In this document: positions 1 through 7,610 of the stretch, piece after piece
Position numbering within the stretch: the first letter of the stretch is position 1
Layout: the number at the start of each line of letters is the position of its first letter
Source: Deltaproteobacteria bacterium
Lineage (GTDB): Bacteria > Myxococcota > Myxococcia > Myxococcales > Anaeromyxobacteraceae
Length of the DNA stretch: 64,000 bases
Assembly (NCBI GenBank): GCA_016214955.1
Contig: JACRMN010000002.1
Coordinates: 62,001-126,000, forward strand
Direction: 5' to 3'
The notes under the pieces: generated by a model
Databases searched by the model: none
Seen by the model: the letters and a program-made list of their open reading frames with translations, nothing else
What the model was told of the DNA's origin: nothing
Made by a program: the position numbers and the translations under genes

Positions 1-13
1 CGAGAGCCGGCAA

Positions 14-769
14 ATGACCCCACCCGGGAACACCTTCGCACGCGGCTCGGCTGCCTATGCGCTGGCGAGGCCTCGCTACCCCCGGGCCCTCATCGACTGG
101 CTCCTCGACCACACCAGCGAGCGCCGGGCAGCCTGGGACTGCGCCACGGGGAACGGCCAGGCGGCAGTGGACCTGGCGCCCCACTTCGACCTCGTCCACG
201 CGACCGACATCAGCCGCGAGCAGGTCATGCGGGGCACGGAGCTCCACAACGTGCGCTACTCGGTGCAGCCGGCGGAGTGCACTTCCTTCGGCCCCGGCTC
301 CTTCGACCTGGTCACGGTTGCCCAGGCGCTGCACTGGTTCGACTTGCCGCGGTTCTGGACCGAGGTGAAGAGGGTGGCGCGGCCCGGGGCCTTCTTCTGC
401 GCCTGGGGTTACGCGTGGCTGGAGGGGCCGGCGGAACTGGAGGTGGAGCTGGTCTCTCCGGTTCGAGAGCTCGTCGCGCCGTACTGGGCGCCGCAGCTCA
501 GGATGCTGTGGCAGGGGTACCGGGCCGACGACCTCGCGTTTCCCTTCGAGCCGGTTCCCGCTCCCGATCTGGCCATCCGCGTCCGCTGGACGGTCGCCCA
601 GCTCATCGACTACCTGCGCACCTGGTCGGCCCACCAGCGCGGTCTGGAGGACCCCGCCGTGGGGCGGTCGCTGGGCGAGGTGGAGACGCGCGCGCTGCGC
701 CGCCTCGAGGCGCGAGGCGAGATGGAGCTGACGATGCCGCTCGCCGTCGTCGCCGGCCGGGTCTGGTAG
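14..769 (+). CDS. Class I SAM-dependent methyltransferase, TMT1/Crg1-like
   Basis: A 251-residue cytosolic protein with the Rossmann methyltransferase fold. The SAM-binding glycine motif reads WDCATGNGQA at residues 41-50, followed by an acidic HATD segment near residue 62. The sequence ALHWFD at about 105-110, ahead of an F-W-x-E-x-x-R stretch, is typical of the trans-aconitate/Crg1-like methyltransferase group, which methylates small carboxylic acids. The substrate cannot be read from sequence. The ATG at 14 is the first start available in this window and an upstream extension cannot be excluded. It is followed 54 nt later by a second, unrelated methyltransferase on the same strand. Confidence 0.85.
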   Translation: MTPPGNTFARGSAAYALARPRYPRALIDWLLDHTSERRAAWDCATGNGQAAVDLAPHFDLVHATDISREQVMRGTELHNVRYSVQPAECTSFGPGSFDLVTVAQALHWFDLPRFWTEVKRVARPGAFFCAWGYAWLEGPAELEVELVSPVRELVAPYWAPQLRMLWQGYRADDLAFPFEPVPAPDLAIRVRWTVAQLIDYLRTWSAHQRGLEDPAVGRSLGEVETRALRRLEARGEMELTMPLAVVAGRVW

Positions 770-823
770 GGGCGGTGGCTTGAGCCCCGCCCTCACCCGT
801 GGCAAGACAGCGGCCCGTCTCGC

Positions 824-1660
824 ATGCCCGCCCCGTACCGCCGCCGCTCCAGCCCGTCCCCGCGCCCGCGCGCGAAGCATCCGCGCGTGGACCGCCACCG
901 CCTCTACGAGGACGCGGTGCAGAGCGCCGACGCCGAGCTCGACGTGGTGGAGCGGGTGCTGCGGCGCGCCGGCCGTCCTGCCCGGGCCCTGCGCGAGGAC
1001 TTCTGCGGCACCGCGCTCCTGGCCGCCACCTGGGTGGGCCGCGGGCCGCGCCGGGTCGCCGCGGCCGTGGACCTCGACGCGGGCGTGCTCGCCTGGGCCC
1101 GCCGACACCGGCTGCCGGCGCTGGGCGCGGCTGCCGGCCGGCTCGCGCTCCGGCAGGCCGACGTGCGGCGCGGGCCGCGGGGCCCCTTCGACGCCATCCT
1201 GGCGCTCAACTTCTCCTGGCAGGTCTTCACCACCCGCGCGGCGCTCCGCGGCTACCTCGCCTCGGCGCGGCGGGCGCTCCGGCCGGGCGGCGCGCTGGTG
1301 CTCGACGCCTTCGGCGGCTGGGAGGCGCTGCGGCCGCTGCGGGAGAAGCGGCCGCTCGGCGGCGGCGCCTTCTACGAGTGGGAGCAGGTGTCGTTCGACC
1401 CCATCACCCACCGGCTGCGCTGCGCCATCCACTTCCGGCTGCCCGGCGGGCGCCGGCTGGACCGCGCCTTCGCCTACGACTGGCGGCTCTGGAGCCTGCC
1501 GGAGATCACCGAGCTCATGGCCGAGGCCGGCCTCACCGCGGTGGAGGTGCTCTGGGATCCCACGCCGGAGGGGGCCGAGCCGGCGTACCGGCCGCGCCGC
1601 TCCGCCGAGAGCCAGGCCGGCTGGCTGGCCTACGTGGTCGGGCGGAGGCCGCGAGGGTGA
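824..1660 (+). CDS. Class I SAM-dependent methyltransferase
   Basis: 278 residues. After a basic, proline/arginine-rich N terminus (about 25 residues) comes a methyltransferase core. The motif I region reads EDFCGTALLAATW at residues 58-70, followed by AVDLD as the acidic ribose-binding strand. The post-motif FDAILALNFSWQ and LRPGGALVLD are also typical of family members in which the glycine loop begins DFCGT. The substrate is unknown. The ATG at 824 has no strong Shine-Dalgarno sequence, so the true start could be slightly downstream, after the arginine-rich leader. The downstream gene ispG starts 77 nt later on the same strand. Confidence 0.8.
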   Translation: MPAPYRRRSSPSPRPRAKHPRVDRHRLYEDAVQSADAELDVVERVLRRAGRPARALREDFCGTALLAATWVGRGPRRVAAAVDLDAGVLAWARRHRLPALGAAAGRLALRQADVRRGPRGPFDAILALNFSWQVFTTRAALRGYLASARRALRPGGALVLDAFGGWEALRPLREKRPLGGGAFYEWEQVSFDPITHRLRCAIHFRLPGGRRLDRAFAYDWRLWSLPEITELMAEAGLTAVEVLWDPTPEGAEPAYRPRRSAESQAGWLAYVVGRRPRG

Positions 1661-1737
1661 GCCGGCCCGCCGCCCCCGCCTCGCCTGGCGCGCGGCCCCG
1701 GGTTCCGCTAGATCGTGCGCACCCTCCGGGAGAACAC

Positions 1738-2853
1738 ATGGGCGCCTACGACCACCAGCCGCTCACCGCCATCGCCCCGCGCCGCCAGACCCGCCAGCTG
1801 CGGGTCGGGCCGGTGCCGGTGGGAGGCGGCGCGCCCATCAGCGTCCAGTCGATGACCACCACCCAGACCCCCGACGTCCAGGGGACGCTGGCGCAGATCA
1901 GGGCGCTGGCCGAGGCCGGCGCCGACATCGTCCGCCTGGCGGTGCCCGACGACGAGGCGGCCGCGGCGCTGGCGACCATCGTCCGCGGCTCACCGGTGCC
2001 GCTGGTGGCCGACATCCACTTCGACTACCGGCTGGCCCTCAAGGCCCTCGACGCCGGCATGGCCTGCATCCGGCTCAACCCCGGCAACATCGGCAGCGCC
2101 GCCCGGGTGCGCGAGGTGGTGAAGGCCGCCAGCGCGCGGAAGGTGCCCATCCGCATCGGCGTCAACGCCGGCTCGCTGGAGGAGGACATCGTCCAGAAGC
2201 ACGGCTGGCCCACCGCCGAGGGCATGGTGGAGAGCGCCGAGCGCCACATCCGCATCCTCGAGGAGCTGGACTACCGGGAGATCAAGGTCTCGCTCAAGGC
2301 CCACGACGTGGCCATGACCGTGCAGGCCAACAGGCTCTTCTCCTCCCGCTTCGACTACCCGCTGCACCTCGGCGTCACCGAGGCCGGGACGCTGCTGGCG
2401 GGCGCGGTGAAGAGCGCCGCCGGCCTCGGCATCCTGCTCGACGGCGGCATCGGCGACACGGTGCGCATCTCGCTGGCCGCCGACCCGGTGGAGGAGGTGC
2501 GGGTGGCCCGCATGCTCCTCAAGGCCATGGGGCTCAAGTTCGGCGGCGCCACCCTGACCGCCTGCCCCACCTGCGGCCGCTGCTCGGTGGCCATGATCCC
2601 CATCGCCGAGCGGGTGGAGCAGCGGCTCTCGCACCTCAAGGGCGAGGTCAACGTGGCGGTGATGGGCTGCGAGGTCAACGGGCCGGGCGAGGCCCGGGCC
2701 GCCGACGTCGGGGTGGCCTACGGCCACCAGGGTGTGGGGCTGCTCTTCCGGAACGGCGAGATCGTCAAGCGCATGAAGGCCGAGGAGCTGGAGGACGCGG
2801 TGGTGGCAGAGGCCACCCGCATCGCCGAGGAGCGCGCCAAGAAGGCGAGCTGA
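1738..2853 (+). CDS. ispG: 4-hydroxy-3-methylbut-2-enyl diphosphate synthase (flavodoxin/ferredoxin)
   Basis: Penultimate step of the MEP isoprenoid pathway: reductive ring opening of methylerythritol cyclodiphosphate to HMBPP by a [4Fe-4S] enzyme. The 371-residue protein has an N-terminal TIM barrel (PISVQSMTTT near 33-42, ADIHFD near 91-96, RLNPGNIG near 112-119). The C-terminal cluster domain carries CPTCGRC (C276, C279) and GCEVNGPGEA (C311, E318), matching the three Cys and one Glu ligands known for IspG. Length is normal for the short bacterial form. The ATG at 1738 is chosen because GGGAGA lies just upstream and the reading frame before it has no family similarity. The organism therefore makes isoprenoids by the MEP route. 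Confidence 0.97.
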   Translation: MGAYDHQPLTAIAPRRQTRQLRVGPVPVGGGAPISVQSMTTTQTPDVQGTLAQIRALAEAGADIVRLAVPDDEAAAALATIVRGSPVPLVADIHFDYRLALKALDAGMACIRLNPGNIGSAARVREVVKAASARKVPIRIGVNAGSLEEDIVQKHGWPTAEGMVESAERHIRILEELDYREIKVSLKAHDVAMTVQANRLFSSRFDYPLHLGVTEAGTLLAGAVKSAAGLGILLDGGIGDTVRISLAADPVEEVRVARMLLKAMGLKFGGATLTACPTCGRCSVAMIPIAERVEQRLSHLKGEVNVAVMGCEVNGPGEARAADVGVAYGHQGVGLLFRNGEIVKRMKAEELEDAVVAEATRIAEERAKKAS

Positions 2854-2886
2854 GGCCCGGGACCTCCCGCGACCCCGCGGCCGCCC

Positions 2887-2905
2887 GAGGCGGAGGAGCC
2901 GCCTC
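2887..2905. terminator. Hairpin between convergent ispG and membrane gene
   Basis: Perfect 7-bp inverted repeat (GAGGCGG / CCGCCTC) with a 5-nt loop, 34 nt after the ispG stop and touching the stop codon of the convergent gene. There is no T-tract, as is common in very GC-rich genomes, so a bidirectional terminator role is inferred from position and stem only. Confidence 0.4.
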
Positions 2906-3308
2906 AGGCGATCGGCCGCCGGAGCACCTGGACCACCACCGCCATGAGCAGGCCGGCGGCCGCCAGGTGGGCCAGCAGCAGGCCGGCGACGCGCCGCGGC
3001 CGTGGGCGCCGGTGGGCCGTCCAGGCGAGGCGCATGGCCGACCCGAGCACCAGGAGCAGCAGCACCAGGGCTGCCGTTCCCGGGCCGTCGCCGCCGAAGA
3101 GTCGCTGCCCGCGCGCCAGCGGCACGAAGCCCAGCACCCAGGAGCCGGCGATGATCTCACCGAGGATGAGCAGCCCCAGCCAACCGGTTCGGCGCGCGAA
3201 GGGGCCGCCCTGGCCCCGCTCGGCGCCGGCTGCCGCGGCCCAGGCGAGGAAGGCGACCGCGACGGCGGCGGCGGCCAGCGCCAGGTGGAAGGCCAGGGCG
3301 ATCCGCAC
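2904..3308 (-). CDS. Small four-helix integral membrane protein
   Basis: 134 residues with about four hydrophobic segments (roughly residues 4-26, 42-62, 78-93 and 107-128) separated by short arginine-rich loops. No named family is recognised. It begins with GTG one base after the stop codon of the c-type cytochrome gene at 3310, so the two are translationally coupled and probably work together. Histidines lie inside the first helix (near residue 8) and the last helix (HLAAAG), compatible with a heme-b or quinone site, but this is only a suggestion. It converges on ispG and ends inside the hairpin at 2887-2905. Confidence 0.65.
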   Translation of the reverse strand: MRIALAFHLALAAAAVAVAFLAWAAAAGAERGQGGPFARRTGWLGLLILGEIIAGSWVLGFVPLARGQRLFGGDGPGTAALVLLLLVLGSAMRLAWTAHRRPRPRRVAGLLLAHLAAAGLLMAVVVQVLRRPIA

Positions 3309-3309
3309 G

Positions 3310-3678
3310 CTACCGCTCCTTGCCCAGGCGCTCGAGCACCAGCGCCAGGGCGCGGCGCTCCTCGTCGGTGCCGCTGAAGTTCACGAGCATGGCCGAGGAG
3401 AGCTCGTCGAGCCGCGCCACGTTCCGGTAGGCCTGATCCCGGGTCCAGCCCCGCACCTTGGGCGCCAGCGGGTTCACCTCGGGTGAACCATCCAGCGTGT
3501 GGCAGGCGAGGCAGAAGTGCTGGAGCTGCTGGCGGCCGAGCCGCAGCTCGGGGTCGTCGCCGCCGATCCGCTCGGCGGCGGAGGGCAGGCGCAGGCCGGT
3601 GCTCCAGAGGTGGGCGGCGCCGCCGAGGGCCAGGGCGACGCCCAGGACGGCCAGCACGGGACGCCAGGACCGGGGCAC
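3310..3678 (-). CDS. Membrane-anchored monoheme c-type cytochrome
   Basis: 122 residues. An N-terminal hydrophobic segment (about residues 7-24) acts as a signal or anchor, followed by a single CLACH heme site (C56, C59, H60). A possible distal methionine is in SSAMLVN (M97). Size and layout fit a small class I cytochrome c domain exposed to the periplasm, carrying electrons. The GTG at 3678 is chosen because AGAGGAG precedes it by about five bases and it places the hydrophobic segment at the N terminus. The next gene in the operon (2904-3308) is a small membrane protein starting one base after this stop. The operon diverges from proS. Confidence 0.85.
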   Translation of the reverse strand: MPRSWRPVLAVLGVALALGGAAHLWSTGLRLPSAAERIGGDDPELRLGRQQLQHFCLACHTLDGSPEVNPLAPKVRGWTRDQAYRNVARLDELSSAMLVNFSGTDEERRALALVLERLGKER

Positions 3679-3777
3679 GGCTCCTCTGTACTCCGGCGGC
3701 GCGGCCGGGGCCAGGGCCGCCCGAAGCGAGGCGGGGGCTCTCGCCCCCCGGGGAGGCTGCGGTATAACCCGCGCACC

Positions 3778-5514
3778 ATGAACGCCGCCCGCCGCTCGCA
3801 GCTCTTCATCCCCACGCTCAAGGAGGCCCCGGCCGACGCCCAGGTGGCCTCGCACCGGCTCCTGGTCCGCGCCGGCTTCGTGCGCCAGCTCGGCGCCGGC
3901 ATCTACGACTACCTGCCGCTGGCCAAGCGCACCCTCGCCAAGGTGGAGCAGATCATCCGCGAGGAGATGGACGCCATCGGCGCCCAGGAGTTCTACCTCC
4001 CCGCCCTCCACCCGGCCGAGATCTGGAAGGAGAGCGGCCGCTGGGAGGTGATGGGCGACAACATGTTCCGGCTGAAGGACCGCAAGGGCGGCGACTACTG
4101 CCTGGGCATGACCCACGAGGAGATCTTCACCGCCATCGCCCGCGACGAGCTGCGCAGCTACCGGCAGCTTCCGCAGGTCTGGTACCAGATCCAGACCAAG
4201 TTCCGCGACGAGCCGCGGCCCAAGTCGGGCCTGCTGCGCGTGCGGCAGTTCACCATGAAGGACGCCTACTCCTTCGACGTGGACGCGGCCGGCCTCGACA
4301 AGAGCTACGAGGACCAGCGGGTGGCCTACGAGAAGGTCTTCACCCGCTGCGGCCTCCGCTTCGTGGGCGTGCAGGCCCACTCCGGCGCCATGGGCGGCAG
4401 CGCCTCGCAGGAGTTCATGGTCCGCACCGACGCCGGCGAGGACGACGTGGCAGCCTGCCCCGCCTGCAGCTACGCCGCCAACACCGAGACCGCCCGGAGC
4501 AAGGGGCCGCTGGCCCCGGTGCGCTCCGGCGAGCGGCTCGACGCCCCCCGCCGCTTCCCCACGCCGGGCGTGCGCACCATCGACGCCCTGGCCCAGCCGC
4601 CCCACGGCCGCCCCGGCGCCATGCAGCTCAAGTCGCTCATCTACGTCGCCGACGAGAAGCCGGTGGTGGCGGTGGTGCGTGGCGACGACGACCTCAACGA
4701 GGCCAAGCTCCAGACCGCCTGCGGCGCCACCATGCTGCGGCCGGCCCACCCCGAGGAGATCCGCCCGCTGCTGGGCGCCGACGCCGGCTCGCTGGGCGCG
4801 GTCGGCTTCACCGGGGCGCCGGTCTTCGTGGACGAGTCGCTCCGGGGCGCGGCCGGCATGGTCACCGGTGCCAACCAGGACGACTTCCACCTCGAGGGCG
4901 TGGACGTGGACCGCGATCTCCTCCGGCACGGCAAGCTCGCCGACCTGCGCTCGGTGCGCGCCGGCGAGGGCTGCCCGCGCTGCGGCGCTGCCCTCGACCT
5001 CTTCAAGGCGCTGGAGGTGGGCCACATCTTCAAGCTCGGCACCAAGTACTCGGTGTCGATGAAGGCCAGCGTCCTCAAGGCCGACGGCGCCGAGACCCCC
5101 ATCGTCATGGGCAGCTACGGCATCGGCGTCGAGCGCATCATGGCCGCGGCCATCGAGCTGCACCACGACCAGGACGGCATCGTCTGGCCGCTCTCCATCG
5201 CCCCCTTCCAGGCGACGGTGCTCACCCTGGGCGCCGAGCCGGCCCTGGCCCAGGCCGCCGAGCAGGTGGTGAAGGAGCTCTCGGCCGCGGGCGTGGAGGT
5301 GCTCTACGACGACCGCGACGAGCGCGCCGGCGTGAAGTTCAAGGACGCCGACCTGCTCGGCATCCCCATCCGCATCGCCGTGGGGAAGAGGGGGCTCGCC
5401 GAGGGCAAGGCGGAGTGGAAGCTGCGGCGCGGCAAGGAGGTCGAGCTCGTGCCCCTGGGGGCGGTGGCCCAGAAGGCCCGCGCCCTGGTGGACGCGGAGA
5501 CCCGGCGCAGCTGA
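3778..5514 (+). CDS. proS: Prolyl-tRNA synthetase (bacterial type with editing domain)
   Basis: Charges tRNA-Pro with proline in the cytosol. 578 residues, the usual size for the bacterial-type enzyme that carries an inserted deacylase editing domain. Class II motifs are visible: [11 protein letters not shown] early, then [14 protein letters not shown] and [10 protein letters not shown] (motif 2 region). The INS editing domain occupies roughly residues 220-400. Motif 3 is [14 protein letters not shown]-terminal HGTP anticodon-binding domain follows (about 475-578, including [16 protein letters not shown]). The ATG at 3778 matches the family N terminus ([18 protein letters not shown]). A DUF4388 gene follows 18 nt downstream on the same strand. 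Confidence 0.97.
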   Translation: MNAARRSQLFIPTLKEAPADAQVASHRLLVRAGFVRQLGAGIYDYLPLAKRTLAKVEQIIREEMDAIGAQEFYLPALHPAEIWKESGRWEVMGDNMFRLKDRKGGDYCLGMTHEEIFTAIARDELRSYRQLPQVWYQIQTKFRDEPRPKSGLLRVRQFTMKDAYSFDVDAAGLDKSYEDQRVAYEKVFTRCGLRFVGVQAHSGAMGGSASQEFMVRTDAGEDDVAACPACSYAANTETARSKGPLAPVRSGERLDAPRRFPTPGVRTIDALAQPPHGRPGAMQLKSLIYVADEKPVVAVVRGDDDLNEAKLQTACGATMLRPAHPEEIRPLLGADAGSLGAVGFTGAPVFVDESLRGAAGMVTGANQDDFHLEGVDVDRDLLRHGKLADLRSVRAGEGCPRCGAALDLFKALEVGHIFKLGTKYSVSMKASVLKADGAETPIVMGSYGIGVERIMAAAIELHHDQDGIVWPLSIAPFQATVLTLGAEPALAQAAEQVVKELSAAGVEVLYDDRDERAGVKFKDADLLGIPIRIAVGKRGLAEGKAEWKLRRGKEVELVPLGAVAQKARALVDAETRRS

Positions 5515-5532
5515 GCCGGCAGGAGATCCCCG

Positions 5533-6696
5533 GTGCGTCTCAAGCTGGTCGCGGGCAAGGACGGGGAGGTCGCGCTCCCGGCGCCGGAGCTGGCCGGTGC
5601 CGGGCTCCGCGGCGCCGAGGTCGAGTGGTCGGCACTGCCCGGGCTCGGGCTCCTGGCCCCCGCCGGTGCCGCCGGCGCCTGGTTCGCCGGCAGCCTGGCG
5701 GCGGCCTCCTTCGCCGAGGTGGCGCAGCTCGTCTGCGGCTCGCTCAAGACCGGCGTGCTCCACCTCTCCCTGGCCGACGGCGCCGTCCGGCACCGCAAGG
5801 CCATCCAGATCCGCGACGGTCAGGTCGTCTTCGCCTCCTCCAGCGACCCGCGCGACAGGCTCGGGCCGGTGCTGGTGCGCACCGGCATGGTGGACGAGGC
5901 GGTGGTGGAGCGCTGCGGCAAGCTGGTGGCCGCGGGGCGCCCGCTGGGCCAGGTGCTGGTGGAGGAGAAGATCCTCTCCGCCGGGCAGCTCTACGAGGCC
6001 ATCGGCGCGCAGGTGCGGGAGATCTTCCTCTCGGCCTTCGAGGCCCCGGGCGGCGAGTTCCTCTTCCGCGAGGAGCCGCTCGACGAGAGGAGCGCCGTGC
6101 GCCTGGCCGAGCGCTCCCGCGATCTCATCCTGGCCGGCCTGAAGCGGGCCGACGCCGCCGAGCGGGCCCGCGGCGTGACCCCGCTGCCCGGCCCGGAGCA
6201 CTCCCCGGCGCTGCCGGCCGTCCCTTCGATGGCCGCCCCGCCAGCCTCCCCGCAGCCCGCCTGGCCCGAGCCGCCCCGCGCCTCCGCACCGGCGCAGGCC
6301 GCCGCCCCCGAGGCGAAGCGCACCAGCTCCAGCGACATCCGGCCCGGCGGGCCCTTCGAGGCCTACAAGAAGCTCTTCCGCGCCGTCTTCACCGCCGCGG
6401 CGCGCGCCTCCTCCGAGGCCGGGCGCCAGCTCGACAGCTGGTTCGACCGCGTGCCGCCCTCGCGGCGCGCCCTCTTCGACGGCGTCACCTTCGGCCCCCA
6501 GGGCGAGGTGGACGTGGCGCGGGTGCTGGAGAACGCGCGGGCCTCCGGCCTCTCCGGTGCGGCCGCCCGCGCCAGGGCCCTCGAGGCCCTGGAGGCGCTC
6601 CTCACCTTCGCCCTCTTCGAGGCGCGCAACCGGCTCTCCCGCGACGAGGCCGAGGCGCTGCGCCGCGAGGTGGGCCGCATCCAGATGGGCGGGTAG
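5533..6696 (+). CDS. DUF4388 (PATAN) domain protein
   Basis: 387 residues. The first two thirds carry a PATAN/DUF4388-type domain: GAWFAGSLAAASFAEVAQLV, then LKTGVLHLSLADG and KAIQIRDGQVVFASSSDPRDRLG. In this family the domain occurs in myxobacterial and deltaproteobacterial signalling and adaptor proteins. A proline/alanine-rich linker (about residues 215-265) leads to a C-terminal helical region without recognised family. The GTG at 5533 is preceded by AGGAGA at 5521-5526. It lies between proS and an EamA transporter, with gaps of 18 and 6 nt, so all three may be cotranscribed. The partner is unknown; a role in regulating motility or gene expression is only what the family suggests. Confidence 0.8.
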   Translation: MRLKLVAGKDGEVALPAPELAGAGLRGAEVEWSALPGLGLLAPAGAAGAWFAGSLAAASFAEVAQLVCGSLKTGVLHLSLADGAVRHRKAIQIRDGQVVFASSSDPRDRLGPVLVRTGMVDEAVVERCGKLVAAGRPLGQVLVEEKILSAGQLYEAIGAQVREIFLSAFEAPGGEFLFREEPLDERSAVRLAERSRDLILAGLKRADAAERARGVTPLPGPEHSPALPAVPSMAAPPASPQPAWPEPPRASAPAQAAAPEAKRTSSSDIRPGGPFEAYKKLFRAVFTAAARASSEAGRQLDSWFDRVPPSRRALFDGVTFGPQGEVDVARVLENARASGLSGAAARARALEALEALLTFALFEARNRLSRDEAEALRREVGRIQMGG

Positions 6697-6702
6697 CAGG
6701 CT

Positions 6703-7590
6703 GTGACGGCAGGACCCGGCGTGCGGCGCGTGGCGCCCGTGGCCGCCATCCTCTCGGCCGCGGCCCTCTTCGGGACCACCGGCACCGCCCAGGCGCTCGG
6801 GCCACCCGGCGCCACGCCCCTCGGAATCGGCGCGGTGCGGCTCCTCGTCGGCGCGGCGGCTCTCCTCGCCATCGCCGGGCTGCGCCGCTCCGCGGGTGGC
6901 GGCCGCTGGCGCGAGCACGCCGGCGCGCTCCTCCTCGGCGGCGCGGCGGTGGCCGTGTACCAGCTGGGCTGGTTCGCCGGGTTGCGGCGCACCGGCGTGG
7001 CGCTGGGCACGGTGGTGGGGATCGGCAGCGGGCCGGTGATGGCCGGCGTCGTCCACCTGCTGCGCCGCCGCCAGCGGCTCTCGCGCGCCTGGCTCCTGGG
7101 GACGGCCGTCACCGTGGCCGGGGCCAGCTTGCTGGCGCTGCGCGGCGCGGCCGAGAGCGCCGCCGACCCGCTGGGCCTGCTCCTCGTCCTCACCGCGGTG
7201 GCCGGCTACGTGGCCTACGTCGAGGTGGCCCGGCACGCCATCCAGCGCGGCCTCGACTCGACGGCGGCCATGGCCGGGATGTTCGGCGCCGGCGCGGTGC
7301 TGCTCCTGCCGCTCCTGTGGCTGGAGCCGCTGGGCTGGCTGGCCACCGGGCGTGGGCTGGCGATGGCGCTGCACCTGGGGCTCCTCACCATCGGGCTCGC
7401 CTACACGCTCTACGGGTGGGGGCTGCGCTTCCTGCCCGTGGCCACTGCGGTGACCCTGACGCTCGGCGAGCCGCTCACCGCCGCGGGGCTGGGGACGCTC
7501 CTGCTCGGGGAGCGGCTCGGCGTGCTGGGGTGGGTGGGGGCGGGGCTGGTGGGAGTGGGGCTGGTGGTGGCGGGGAGGGGAGAGGGGTAG
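6703..7590 (+). CDS. EamA-family (DMT superfamily) transporter
   Basis: 295 residues with ten predicted transmembrane helices arranged as two five-helix EamA repeats (about residues 8-145 and 155-293). It is a member of the drug/metabolite transporter superfamily of the inner membrane, usually proton-driven exporters of amino acids or other small metabolites. Family signatures include the first-helix ALFGTTGTAQALGP and the final-helix pair LGEPLTAAGLGTLLLGERLG. GTG start, 6 nt after the stop of the DUF4388 gene. The substrate cannot be assigned. Its 3' end faces the hybrid kinase gene at 7611, with a 20-nt GC-repeat between them. Confidence 0.85.
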   Translation: MTAGPGVRRVAPVAAILSAAALFGTTGTAQALGPPGATPLGIGAVRLLVGAAALLAIAGLRRSAGGGRWREHAGALLLGGAAVAVYQLGWFAGLRRTGVALGTVVGIGSGPVMAGVVHLLRRRQRLSRAWLLGTAVTVAGASLLALRGAAESAADPLGLLLVLTAVAGYVAYVEVARHAIQRGLDSTAAMAGMFGAGAVLLLPLLWLEPLGWLATGRGLAMALHLGLLTIGLAYTLYGWGLRFLPVATAVTLTLGEPLTAAGLGTLLLGERLGVLGWVGAGLVGVGLVVAGRGEG

Positions 7591-7610
7591 CGACCCTCGA
7601 CCCCGACCCC
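7591..7610. repeat. Intergenic GGTCG-type repeat, copy a
   Basis: The 20-nt gap between two convergent genes consists entirely of CGACCCTCGACCCCGACCCC, a member of the GGGTCGGGGTCGGG-like repeats seen at five other places in this window, always outside recognised genes. Confidence 0.5.

Noticed and set aside
3310-7374. A 1354-codon open frame on the minus strand across proS and the DUF4388 and EamA genes
   Set aside because: Only its last 122 codons (the cytochrome) have protein character. The rest is the His/Gly/Arg/Leu-rich antisense of proS and its neighbours, a known effect of very high GC.
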